DNA of 35,037 nt from an uncultured Planctomycetaceae bacterium (lineage in GTDB: Bacteria > Planctomycetota > Planctomycetia > Pirellulales > UBA1268), in contig CAIXGY010000127.1 in assembly GCA_903919035.1 (NCBI GenBank), positions 1 to 35,037 of the forward strand, given 5' to 3'. This document shows positions 1 to 7,034 of this stretch, in pieces. Within the stretch, counting starts at the first letter, position 1. Each line of letters opens with the position of its first letter. A program made the position numbers and the translations under genes. The notes beneath the pieces were generated by a model that worked only from the letters and a program-made list of their open reading frames with translations, was not told the DNA's origin and ran no database searches.

Positions 1-95
1 CCGCCGGATCATGGACCGTGAGGCCCGCCGTCGAGTGCTGCGGGCCGCCCCGCGCTGATTCCCGTCGGCCCGGTGCGACCGGGCGGGAGAAGACC

Positions 96-1142
96 ATGCG
101 ACGCGCGAGCCACGTCCTGTTGCTGGCCGCGGCCTGCTGGGCCGCGAGGCCCGCTGCCGTCGCGGCCCAGGGCCTCTTCGCGGGCTGGGGCCTGGCCGGA
201 GATCCCGCGGCGAGTTGGGATCCGGCGGCTGTCGCCGACTATCTCTTCACCGGTCAGCCTCCCCATCCGGCCGTGGCGCGGATCATCGCGCCGGAGGGGG
301 GCGGCACGTCGATGGGATCGGGCGTGCTCGTCGATGTCAATGCGACGCAGGGGCTCGTGCTCACCAACTGGCACGTCATCCGCGATGCGAAGTCGGCGGT
401 GCTCGTGCAGTTTCCCGACGGCTTCCAGTCGGCCGGCACGGTGGTGCGGGCCGACGAGGCGTGGGATCTTGCCGCCGTCGTGATCTGGAAGCCGCCGGTC
501 CCGCCGGTCGCGCTGGCTCCTGCTGACCCGGCCGTGGGGGAACCGCTCACGATCGCCGGCTTCGGCCGCGGAGCCTACCGGGAGCAGACGGGGCGCTGCA
601 CCGAGTATTTGTCGCCCGGAGCAGGGCACCCGAAGGAGTTGGTGGAACTCGAGGCCACGGCTCGGCAGGGAGACTCCGGCGGCGCCATCTTCAACGAGCG
701 GCGTGAACTCGCGGGCGTGCTCTTCGGTCAGGCAGAAGGGCGGACGATCGGGAGTTGCTCGAGCCGTGTGCGGACGTTCCTCGCGAGCGCCGGTTCGCGA
801 GGATTCGTGCCGGTGCAGGCGGCGAGCTACGCGGCGGCGCGGGCCGCCGAGCCCGGCGACGTGACCGCGGCCGACGATCCGGCGATCGTGCTCGCCGGGG
901 CCGATGCCGAGTCGGTCCATCGGGCGATGCACGTGCCGCTACCCGTCGTCGCCCCGCCGTCGCTGCCGGCCCCGCCGGCCGTGGATTCGTGGAGCACGCT
1001 CGCCGAGGCGGCCGGGCCGACGACGCTGCGGCTCCTGCGTGCCGCGGCCGATGGACCGCTCCTGCTTTCGGCCGCCGGTGGACTGGCCCTCATCGCCTTC
1101 GGGATGAGGGTGATCTTCGGGCGGCGGCGGCACGCGGCGTGA
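96..1142 (+). CDS. Trypsin-like serine protease, exported, C-terminal membrane anchor
   Basis: A 348-residue protein that should cut peptides outside the cytoplasm. Residues 1-24 form a signal peptide ending near AVAAQ. The trypsin-fold catalytic triad is visible: His93 in TNWHVI, Asp124 in EAWDL and Ser194 in QGDSGGAIF. The fold is short, with no PDZ domain, so it is not a typical DegP. After a Pro/Ala-rich linker (about 270-310) a single hydrophobic helix (about 318-338) ends in RRRHAA, which suggests a C-terminal tail anchor with the protease outside. I chose the ATG at 96 because the signal peptide starts there; an in-frame ATG at 18 would put 26 unrelated residues in front. It is convergent with the cyclophilin gene. 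Family assignment is firm; substrate unknown. Confidence 0.88.
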   Translation: MRRASHVLLLAAACWAARPAAVAAQGLFAGWGLAGDPAASWDPAAVADYLFTGQPPHPAVARIIAPEGGGTSMGSGVLVDVNATQGLVLTNWHVIRDAKSAVLVQFPDGFQSAGTVVRADEAWDLAAVVIWKPPVPPVALAPADPAVGEPLTIAGFGRGAYREQTGRCTEYLSPGAGHPKELVELEATARQGDSGGAIFNERRELAGVLFGQAEGRTIGSCSSRVRTFLASAGSRGFVPVQAASYAAARAAEPGDVTAADDPAIVLAGADAESVHRAMHVPLPVVAPPSLPAPPAVDSWSTLAEAAGPTTLRLLRAAADGPLLLSAAGGLALIAFGMRVIFGRRRHAA

Positions 1143-1167
1143 GCGCGGGTGGTCAGCCAGCCCGCGG

Positions 1168-1707
1168 TCACTGCTTCGGCGTGCGCTTCACGGTGGCCTT
1201 CGTGATCGTCACCGGCTCCACGGGCCGGTCACCCCCGCCGGTCCGCACGTCACCGATCGCCTTGACCACCGCGAGGCTGGCCGCGTCGGCCGTGCGGCCG
1301 AAGGCCGTGTATTGCCGGTCGAGGTGGGGCACCCGCTCCAGGCAGATGAAGAACTGGCTTCCGGCGGAGTTGGGGTCGCTCGTCCGGGCCATCGAGAGCA
1401 CGCCCGGCTCGTGCGGCGTGGCATTGAATTCCGCGGGAATCATGTAGCCGGGACCGCCGGTGCCGGTGCCCTGCGGGCAGCCGCCCTGAATCATGAAGCC
1501 CTTGATGATGCGGTGGAAGCCGACGCCGTCGTAGAAGCCGCTCTCGGCGAGGGCCACCATGTTGCGGACGTGGCCCGGGGCGGCGGCGGGGTCGAGGGCG
1601 AGCCGGATCGGCCCCTTCGTGGTCTCGAGCGTGATCTCGTAGTCGGTCCGCTCGAGATCGAGGTCGCGGGCTGCCTTTTGGAGTTCGGCGGCACTGGGCT
1701 TGGGCAT
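1168..1707 (-). CDS. Peptidyl-prolyl cis-trans isomerase, cyclophilin type
   Basis: A 179-residue single-domain cyclophilin that catalyses cis-trans isomerisation of Xaa-Pro bonds. The family signature is clear: FHRIIKGFMIQGG at about 64-76 carries the catalytic Arg, followed by the substrate-pocket stretches MARTSDPNSAGSQFF at 106-120 and the FGR motif at 136-138. There is no signal peptide, only a ~20-residue polar N-terminal extension, so it is probably cytoplasmic. A strong ribosome binding site (gaggag) lies just before the ATG. The start codon is 42 bases from the divergent kinase gene, so the two probably share a promoter region. Confidence 0.95.
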   Translation of the reverse strand: MPKPSAAELQKAARDLDLERTDYEITLETTKGPIRLALDPAAAPGHVRNMVALAESGFYDGVGFHRIIKGFMIQGGCPQGTGTGGPGYMIPAEFNATPHEPGVLSMARTSDPNSAGSQFFICLERVPHLDRQYTAFGRTADAASLAVVKAIGDVRTGGGDRPVEPVTITKATVKRTPKQ

Positions 1708-1749
1708 GGAATCTCCTCAGGTTGTGACCGGCCGGACCTGCCGGTCGAT

Positions 1750-2931
1750 ATGCTCGGACCCATGGACATGCCAAGGCACTCCATTGGACCGCTCGACGCC
1801 GCCGACCTCTCCGGCCGCGACTTGGGAGGATATCGGCTCGTCCGGCGCCTGGGAAGCGGCGGCATGGGCGACGTCTATCTGGCCGATCAGAAGTCGCTCG
1901 GTCGGAGGGTGGCAGTGAAGGTGTTGCGGCCCGAGATGCTGCGGCATTCGGGCGCGGTGGAACGATTCGAGCGTGAGGCCCGGGCGGCGGCCGCCCTCGC
2001 CCATGGCAACATCGTGCAGATCCACGAGGTGGCGTGTGTCGGCGGCCTGCACTTTCTCGCCGAGGAGTATGTCGCGGGGCCGTCGCTCAAGGCCTGGCTC
2101 ACGGCCCGCGGGCCGCTCGACGCGCCGCAGGCGTTGGCCGTGCTGGTTCAGGTCGGTGCGGCGCTGGCGCGGGCGGCGGAGCAGGGCATCGTGCATCGCG
2201 ACATCAAGCCCGAGAACCTGCTGCTCACCCGCTCCGGCGAGGTGAAGGTGGCGGACTTCGGGCTCGCGCGCCTGGCATCGGACGACGTGGAACTCACGCA
2301 GGCCGGCACGACGCTCGGCACACCGCTCTACATGAGCCCGGAGCAGGGGCGGGGTGGAGTCCTCGATTCGCGGAGCGATCTCTACTCGCTCGGGGCGACG
2401 GTGTATCACCTGCTCACGGGCCAGCCGCCGTTTCGGGGCGCGACGGGCGCGAGCGTGGTGATGGCCCACATCTCAGAGCCGCCGGCGCCGCTCGCGTCGC
2501 TGCGGCCCGACCTGCCACAGGCGTTGTGCGGGATCGTCGAACGGTTGTTGGCGAAGGATCCGGAGGATCGCTTCGCGACGCCGCTTGATTTGGTTCACGA
2601 GGCTGAAGATGTGGCGGTCGCACTCGGTGCAGGGCTGCGTCGTGTCCCGGCGCCGATGTCGTGGGATGGGCCTGAGGACGCATGGACGACGGGATCCGGA
2701 CCCGGGCCGGCCGCCGGCAGCGCGGCATCGGCTCGGGTGCACGAGGCCACCCGACAGCTGCAGGTCGCGATGGTCCGGGAGTCCGAGGCCCGGTCGAGTT
2801 CCCGCCGTGCGTGGATTGCGACGCTTGGCGCAGCTGCGGCGGCCGCCGCGGTGGGATTCGTCGCCGGGCGGCTGCGGTCGCGGCGGCCCGAGCTCCTCGG
2901 CCCGGCGGGTCCGCGGAACCGTGGCCGCTGA
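1750..2931 (+). CDS. Hanks-type Ser/Thr protein kinase with one membrane segment
   Basis: A 393-residue PknB-like kinase that phosphorylates Ser/Thr on partner proteins. All key kinase elements are present: glycine loop GSGGMG (35-40), ATP-anchoring Lys57 in VAVKV, catalytic HRDIKPEN (149-156), metal-binding DFG (169-171) and SPE in place of APE (196-198). The kinase domain ends near residue 290. A Gly/Ala/Ser-rich linker leads to one transmembrane helix (about 355-374) and a short Arg-rich tail, with almost nothing beyond the membrane; most PknB relatives have a sensor domain there. The reading frame is open back to 1312, but that part is antisense to the cyclophilin gene. ATG 1750 is preferred; 1762 and 1768 are alternatives. 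Confidence 0.92.
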   Translation: MLGPMDMPRHSIGPLDAADLSGRDLGGYRLVRRLGSGGMGDVYLADQKSLGRRVAVKVLRPEMLRHSGAVERFEREARAAAALAHGNIVQIHEVACVGGLHFLAEEYVAGPSLKAWLTARGPLDAPQALAVLVQVGAALARAAEQGIVHRDIKPENLLLTRSGEVKVADFGLARLASDDVELTQAGTTLGTPLYMSPEQGRGGVLDSRSDLYSLGATVYHLLTGQPPFRGATGASVVMAHISEPPAPLASLRPDLPQALCGIVERLLAKDPEDRFATPLDLVHEAEDVAVALGAGLRRVPAPMSWDGPEDAWTTGSGPGPAAGSAASARVHEATRQLQVAMVRESEARSSSRRAWIATLGAAAAAAAVGFVAGRLRSRRPELLGPAGPRNRGR

Positions 2932-2989
2932 ACCCGTCGACGGCGGGAAATCCGCGTATTCCAGTCGCGAACGGCGGCTTCAAGTCTGC

Positions 2990-3017
2990 TTGACCCAGAG
3001 TCCGACACTGGTAGAAC
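2990..3017 (+). promoter_or_regulatory. Predicted sigma70-type promoter of tRNA-Glu
   Basis: TTGACC at 2990-2995 and TAGAAC at 3012-3017 are separated by 16 bases and end 26 bases before the mature tRNA. This is close to the sigma70 consensus and the only good match between the kinase stop and the tRNA. The assignment rests on sequence only. Confidence 0.5.
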
Positions 3018-3043
3018 GAGAAGGGCTCATGAAGCCCGTAGAC

Positions 3044-3116
3044 GCCCCCATCGTCTAGTGGCCCAGGACGTCGGGTTCTCAGTCCGAAAACCGGGGTTCG
3101 ACTCCCCGTGGGGGTA
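3044..3116 (+). tRNA. tRNA-Glu (anticodon CTC)
   Basis: The full cloverleaf can be folded by hand. The acceptor stem is 3044-3050 with 3109-3115, including a terminal G-U pair. The D arm carries gtctagtggcccaggac. The anticodon stem is 3071-3075 with 3083-3087, and its loop ttctcag gives anticodon CTC, which reads GAG (Glu). The T stem is 3092-3096 with 3104-3108 around ttcgact. The 3' CCA is not encoded. A promoter precedes it and an intrinsic terminator follows. The next gene-like segment is the tail of an integrase, so this tRNA is probably an integration site. Confidence 0.95.
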
Positions 3117-3300
3117 CCTGAACAGCCGTATCCTTCGCACACGCGGGGGATACGGCTGATTCTTTTTCTGGGGAAGGCTGCTGATAGTTCGCAGCGGTCG
3201 CTGACTGCACCGCTTTTTGCACCGCTTTCGTGAGCGGGTCCACTGGGGCCGGATGAGCCGCCTGCCGGTAGTCGTCATCCGTGACCATCAGGTAGTGGTC
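3117..3300 (-). pseudogene. C-terminal remnant of a tyrosine recombinase (integrase)
   Basis: Read on the minus strand, this stretch gives FDDHYLMVTDDDYRQA followed by KAVQKAVQS, which resembles the extreme C-terminus of phage-type integrases common in planctomycetes, including the region of the catalytic tyrosine (HY.). Upstream (above ~3300) the similarity fades and the frame is stopped at 3418-3420, so the catalytic core is missing. The open frame runs on into the tRNA and stops in its anticodon loop, a usual artefact of integrases sitting against a tRNA. No start codon or domain of a complete enzyme is present. Recognition is from the tail motif only. Confidence 0.55.
3123..3168 (+). terminator. 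Intrinsic terminator after tRNA-Glu
   Basis: An 11-bp perfect stem (3123-3133 with 3148-3158) closes a 14-base loop and is followed by a T-rich run (3160-3167). It lies seven bases after the tRNA. It also overlaps the 3' end of the opposite-strand integrase frame. Confidence 0.8.
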
Positions 3301-3603
3301 ATCGAAGACCGGATAGGGATCCTGCCGGCACAGATGCTCAAGGCGATTGACGCGGCACGACGCGAAAAGGCGGAGCGGGAGGAGAATGAACGCAAGGGCG
3401 ACGGGTGTCGCCGACGCCTACGACCCGCTCGCCACCTGGGCCGAGCAACTGCCGGAACGGGTCCAAAAGCCCCGGTGAAGCCCGGCGACTGCCGCGAGTG
3501 CCTCTTCGGTGCACTTTGATTTGCGCTCTAGGGATATACCGTGGGTATATCCGGCGCATCGAAAACAAAGCTGTCGTCCATGCCGCGCCGCGGCGTAGGG
3601 TTT
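3301..3603. other. Degenerate stretch between integrase tail and toxin gene
   Basis: No supported gene. Short frames exist on both strands (for example 3253-3519 plus) but lack a recognisable domain and convincing initiation signal. The stretch is visibly less GC-rich than the flanks and is probably decayed island DNA. It ends with a perfect hairpin, listed separately. Confidence 0.5.
3532..3552 (-). terminator. Perfect 9-bp hairpin behind the toxin gene
   Basis: Arms ggatatacc (3532-3540) and ggtatatcc (3544-3552) flank a 3-base loop, 51 bases beyond the stop codon of the minus-strand toxin gene. There is no clear T run, so it may be a factor-dependent terminator or an mRNA-end stabiliser. 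Confidence 0.4.
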
Positions 3604-4389
3604 TTACGCAGTCGGCGACAGGCGGAAGAAAGCAGCGATTGTCGCGGTAATTTCCGTCGGATCGATGGAAGTACGAACGGTGGCTGCCAGCGAGCGGCTG
3701 ATCTCTTCCCACTCGGGTGAAGTGACCGGAAACGATTCGAGGAACCTCGTTACGTCCGCTCGAATCTCCTCAGGTAGTTGCAGTCCCGGTGTTGCTGGAA
3801 GCGTAAGGGCCAGCCGAAACACGTCGGAGCGATGCTTCTTGATCTTCCGCGAGTCGATTTGCTCGCCCTGCGACAGGCGGCGAGTCAGGTCGAGCCAAGC
3901 GTATGCCTTGAGCGGTATGAGGGAGGTCGCATTTGCGATCGCAAGGCCATCGATCACGTCGTTGTGCTGCCGTACCAAGTCGTAGTAGGCGTCGTGGAGC
4001 AGGATCGCCGAGAGACTGTGGTGGTCGGGCGCGACGACGACGGGCATGATCTCGCCGGGGTCGAGGTCGAGGCGTCCGACAGAGCGGCTGAACAGTTCGA
4101 TTTCTGCCGGATAGTCCGGGCTGCCTGGCTCGGCAAATCGGTAGAGTTCCGGAGTGCCCGTCGACCGCTGGCGAATGCGATATCCGCCGTCGGATACGAA
4201 CCGGCGCATCTCGCGGACGAAAGTCTCGTCGAGCGCTTCAGCCAGCAGGACGATGTCGAGATCCTTGGTCGGCCGAAATGGCAGCCTTTGCCGCCCGAAC
4301 CAGTCATCGCAGGCGGCTCCGCCTATCAGGACGAAAGAGCCCTGGAATAGCCGGAATCGCTCGCGGAAAAGCTCGAGGCCTACGACCAT
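3604..4389 (-). CDS. AbiEii-like nucleotidyltransferase toxin
   Basis: A 261-residue protein of the DNA polymerase beta-like nucleotidyltransferase superfamily, related to AbiEii of type IV toxin-antitoxin systems. The family's GG motif is at 23-24 (LIGGAAC), the metal-binding aspartates are D43 and D45 in TKDLDIVLL, and a third acidic residue falls in AEIEL (96-98). The C-terminal helical part contains LIPLKAYAWLDL and KIKKHRSDVFRL, typical of this toxin group. AbiEii-type toxins transfer nucleotides to RNA such as tRNA acceptor ends; the target here is inferred. The ATG at 4389 lies inside the end of the upstream regulator gene (10-base overlap), which implies translational coupling. The gene belongs to a lower-GC segment next to tRNA-Glu. 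Confidence 0.8.
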   Translation of the reverse strand: MVVGLELFRERFRLFQGSFVLIGGAACDDWFGRQRLPFRPTKDLDIVLLAEALDETFVREMRRFVSDGGYRIRQRSTGTPELYRFAEPGSPDYPAEIELFSRSVGRLDLDPGEIMPVVVAPDHHSLSAILLHDAYYDLVRQHNDVIDGLAIANATSLIPLKAYAWLDLTRRLSQGEQIDSRKIKKHRSDVFRLALTLPATPGLQLPEEIRADVTRFLESFPVTSPEWEEISRSLAATVRTSIDPTEITATIAAFFRLSPTA

Positions 4390-5369
4390 GAAATCCGTTT
4401 CAGCAGCGTTTCGAGTTGTTCCTGCACCCGCTCGTCGGGCACTTCACGCAGCGTGAGGTACACCGACAGTGGATCGGCGATGTCGCGATCGGTCAACGCG
4501 CAGGGATCGTACGACCACGACTCGATTTTTACGTTGGCCTCGTCCGGATCGGGCACGATCCGGATTTTCCGGTTCTTGACCGCTTCACGGACGGCCGGGG
4601 CGGCCATGCAGAATGTGGGAATGCGGTCATCCGCGATTTTCGTTGTTCGACAGAGGGCCGTCATCCCGGCAACCAGGGCTTCGGCGGGACATTTGTCCCA
4701 TCGTGCCCAGTGAAATGTCCGCAGGGGTGTGGCGAGCCAGGGCAGGGCTTTGTCCCACAGTTCGCGGCCGGCGGAACGGAACGCGAGCGAAATCGTCCGG
4801 CCGGTCTTTCGGGCATGACACAGCCCGGTCGCCTCGAGCTCGGCTCTGACCTTCGAGAGCATGATCGGCGAATAGCCGACGGCGAGGGCGATGCGCCTGA
4901 GGGGCCAGCCGTCGAGGTTCTCCCGCTCGACATGGTAGAGCAAGACGACCTGGGCGGCTGGCGTGAGTCGCTTCATGACATGCCCGCGCTGAAGGTTCTG
5001 TCGCTCCCGCAGATCCACGAGTGCCAGGGGCAGAAACGTCTGGCGGTCCGGGACGATGAAGGGCACCCGAAGCTGAATGAGCTTCTGGCGCGTGCGGGTC
5101 TCCAGACCGGTGAGCACGAGCACCGTGGGCTTTCCCAAGTGGCCCGTGACGACTTCGGCGTGTGTCGCGTAGGTTGCGGCTGGCGTCGCGTCCTCGTGTG
5201 CGGTCTCGATGGCCAGAATCCAGTCCCTGCCCAGGATCCGAGCGCGGTAGCACCCGTACCGCTTGCGGAGATAGAGCGGCAGCTTTTCGGTTGGTGCCTT
5301 CGCCAGTTCCGGTCGTTCACCGGTGAGGTCGGCAAGGTACGAGAGCAACGCGTCGGCGGGGGGCGGCAT
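4380..5369 (-). CDS. Winged-helix regulator/antitoxin partner of the AbiEii-like toxin
   Basis: A 329-residue protein without signal peptide or membrane segments. The N-terminal ~120 residues have a mixed alpha/beta pattern and are not recognised. The middle (about 135-200) looks like a winged helix-turn-helix: LTPAAQVVLLYHV, then RRIALAVGYSPIMLSKVRAE, where the HTH recognition helix is expected. The C-terminal third ends with DPLSVYLTLREV, a pattern seen in AbiEi-like partners. It overlaps the toxin gene by 10 bases, and an inverted repeat lies just upstream, consistent with autoregulation as in AbiE. The frame is open to 5420, but that would cover the operator; ATG 5369 has gagg upstream and is preferred. 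The antitoxin role is inferred from context. Confidence 0.72.
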   Translation of the reverse strand: MPPPADALLSYLADLTGERPELAKAPTEKLPLYLRKRYGCYRARILGRDWILAIETAHEDATPAATYATHAEVVTGHLGKPTVLVLTGLETRTRQKLIQLRVPFIVPDRQTFLPLALVDLRERQNLQRGHVMKRLTPAAQVVLLYHVERENLDGWPLRRIALAVGYSPIMLSKVRAELEATGLCHARKTGRTISLAFRSAGRELWDKALPWLATPLRTFHWARWDKCPAEALVAGMTALCRTTKIADDRIPTFCMAAPAVREAVKNRKIRIVPDPDEANVKIESWSYDPCALTDRDIADPLSVYLTLREVPDERVQEQLETLLKRISWS

Positions 5370-5392
5370 GTGATGTACCCTCGAAATGCATA

Positions 5393-5411
5393 CTACACAC
5401 GCCAAGTGTAG
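5393..5411. promoter_or_regulatory. Inverted-repeat operator of the toxin-antitoxin operon
   Basis: Perfect 6-bp arms ctacac (5393-5398) and gtgtag (5406-5411) are separated by 7 bases and lie 24 bases upstream of the chosen regulator start. Two more small palindromes, gtgcac (5413-5418) and tgtaca (5425-5430), follow within 20 bases. The arrangement fits cooperative binding of the winged-helix partner; no binding data are available. Confidence 0.5.
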
Positions 5412-5483
5412 CGTGCACAAAGAGTGTACATAACCATCGGGAAAGCTTGTTTTGTAGGCCTGCCCACGCCGCGTGCGTCAGCG

Positions 5484-5515
5484 AAACCTCGGCGACGCCG
5501 GCTGTGGCGAGGTTT
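5484..5515. repeat. Stem-loop near the end of the island
   Basis: Arms aaacctcg (5484-5491) and cgaggttt (5508-5515) enclose a 16-base GC-rich loop. It lies behind the small minus-strand frame ending at 5552 and may end its transcript. No T run is seen. Nothing else is recognised between 5424 and 5551. Confidence 0.35.
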
Positions 5516-5551
5516 GGTAGACGGGCTTCGAGAGAAAGCGTGTGCGGGGTT

Positions 5552-5758
5552 TCAGCGTCCGCCGGCGGCGCGCCGCATGAGGCTCACGAGGGCTTGGCGT
5601 TGGCCCTCCGGGAGCTCAGAGAGGAGTCGAACCAGGTCCCCGAGATCGGGGGCCACCCACAGTGGTCCGGACTGTGGTCCGGCGTTTTCCTCGACCGCGG
5701 TTTCTCCAGGAGATTCCTCGTTCATTCGAATCTCCGTGGGAATAGACTCCCGGCTCAT
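5552..5758 (-). CDS. Small hypothetical protein, 68 residues
   Basis: The C-terminal half, with DLGDLVRLLSELPEGQ then ALVSLMRRAAG, forms amphipathic helices that look like genuine protein, while the N-terminal half is Glu/Pro-rich and low-complexity. I do not recognise a family. ATG 5758 has ggaag just in front; ATG 5776 is an alternative. It is divergent from the next gene, with 37 bases between starts, and could be the tail of a larger degraded protein. Confidence 0.4.
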   Translation of the reverse strand: MSRESIPTEIRMNEESPGETAVEENAGPQSGPLWVAPDLGDLVRLLSELPEGQRQALVSLMRRAAGGR

Positions 5759-5795
5759 CACTTCCGACACCTCCATCAGCGGTAGGGCAGTGCCC

Positions 5796-6215
5796 ATGGA
5801 CGACCACGCCTCGTCACCTTCCGGATGGCTCGTCGACCTCGAACGGCAGCACGACATCCCAACCGACACCTACTGCGGCCTGGCTCCCGAGGACATGAGC
5901 CGGGCGATCGTGGCCTACCACGCGGGACCACGAACACCGGGAGAGCCGGTCGGCTACATGCCCGTCGGATCGGACGAGACCCGACTCGGCTGGCTCCGTG
6001 CGGAATTCGGTCCCGATGCGAACGTCGAGCGGATCAGGTTGCTGGAGCAGTTTTTCGCGGCCCGCGTGAGCCGGGCACTGAAACTCGACTGGATGCTGCC
6101 GAACGAGGCGTTCGACCGCGAGGTGTCCGAGGGGCTGCTGCGACACTTTCCCGAACTCAGCGAGGAAGCACGCGCGGTCGTCGCGGGCAACTATTCCTAC
6201 AGCCACGCGAAGTGA
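5796..6215 (+). CDS. Hypothetical soluble protein, 139 residues
   Basis: An acidic cytoplasmic-type protein with no signal peptide, transmembrane helix or known motif. Residues 60-139 are mostly helical (RLGWLRAEFG, RIRLLEQFFAARVSRAL, EEARAVVAG). ATG 5796 is preferred because the frame continues upstream only through sequence antisense to the 68-residue gene. The codon pattern, with strong G/C in third positions, matches the host planctomycete rather than the neighbouring island. Function unknown. Confidence 0.6.
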   Translation: MDDHASSPSGWLVDLERQHDIPTDTYCGLAPEDMSRAIVAYHAGPRTPGEPVGYMPVGSDETRLGWLRAEFGPDANVERIRLLEQFFAARVSRALKLDWMLPNEAFDREVSEGLLRHFPELSEEARAVVAGNYSYSHAK

Positions 6216-6249
6216 CCGCCCGTCCGCCGGCGTTGCCAGCCGCCCGTGG

Positions 6250-6477
6250 CTACTCGTGCGCGCCTTCCACGTGGGCCTCGCCGTCGGCGTCGATGTCCAC
6301 GTGGAGCGTCATCGGATGGCAGCAGACCGGACAGTCCTCGACGTAGTCCTGATGCGTGCCGGCCGAGATGTCCACGGGCACCACGATCTCCTCGCCGCAC
6401 GAGTCGCAGACATACATTGCGGCCACGTCGGTGCTGGGCCGCGTCTTCCGCCGCTTCGAGGTTTTCGATTTCGTCAT
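6250..6477 (-). CDS. CPXCG-type cysteine-rich zinc-ribbon protein
   Basis: A 75-residue protein with a Lys/Arg-rich start and two cysteine knuckles: VCDSCGE (Cys24, Cys27) and DCPVCCHP (Cys49, Cys52/53). They should bind one zinc ion as in small CPXCG-motif proteins. The acidic tail contains DIDADGEAH. The ATG at 6477 has ggag at a proper distance; an in-frame ATG at 6561 gives an implausible extension. The molecular role of this family is not known. Confidence 0.8.
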   Translation of the reverse strand: MTKSKTSKRRKTRPSTDVAAMYVCDSCGEEIVVPVDISAGTHQDYVEDCPVCCHPMTLHVDIDADGEAHVEGAHE

Positions 6478-6551
6478 GGCGTCACTCCCGGGAAGAGGTC
6501 GGGGAATTCTAGCCTTGCCGACCGCGGGAGGCCCTGTCGTAGGATGTGGAC

Positions 6552-7031
6552 ATGCAACCACGTGTCCGGCGGATCGTGACGATCGTGGGCGGGGTGGCCG
6601 CGACAGTCGCGGTGTGGGTCACGCCTGCCCCTGGGCAGAGTCCCGCGGCCGCGGAACCCGACGCCGTGCGCACGACGCGGGAGCGGTATGCGGGCACCTG
6701 GCGGGTCGTGGCTTTGGAGTCCGGCGGGACCCGGGTCGCCGATGGTCGCGAGATCGTGGTCACGAACAAGACCGACGGCTCGTGGACGATCACCGTCGGC
6801 GACAAGGTCATCAGCCGAGGCACGAGTCGGATCAACCCCGCAGCCAGCCCGCCGGAGATCGACATCGAGGTCGGCGAAGGCACCGGAAAGGGCACGACGC
6901 TGCTGGGCATCTATGAATTGGATGAGACGTCGCGGCGGCTGTGTTTTCGCGGAGCCGGGGGCGCCCGGCCGCGGGAGTTCGCAACCGCCCCGGACTGCGG
7001 ATCGCTTCTCGTGACGTTCGAGCGGCAGTGA
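6552..7031 (+). CDS. TIGR03067-type exported protein
   Basis: A 159-residue secreted protein: residues 1-34 are a signal peptide (hydrophobic TIVGGVAATVAVWV), followed by a small beta-rich domain starting RYAGTWRVVALESGG, the typical opening of the planctomycete TIGR03067 lipocalin-like domain, and ending in LLVTFERQ. Such proteins occur in many copies in planctomycetes and have no established function. ATG 6546 is an equally possible start two codons upstream. It is convergent with the methyltransferase gene, three bases apart. Confidence 0.75.
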   Translation: MQPRVRRIVTIVGGVAATVAVWVTPAPGQSPAAAEPDAVRTTRERYAGTWRVVALESGGTRVADGREIVVTNKTDGSWTITVGDKVISRGTSRINPAASPPEIDIEVGEGTGKGTTLLGIYELDETSRRLCFRGAGGARPREFATAPDCGSLLVTFERQ

Positions 7032-7034
7032 CGC

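Noticed and set aside
3253-3519. Plus-strand 88-codon frame with DAARREKAEREENE
   Set aside because: It is antisense to the integrase tail, has no ribosome binding site I can defend, and turns into low-quality sequence at its end.
5625-5635. ggttcgactcc on the minus strand as a second attachment site of the tRNA-Glu island
   Set aside because: It is in the opposite orientation to the tRNA and only 11 bases long; it falls in a coding-like stretch, so a chance match is more likely.
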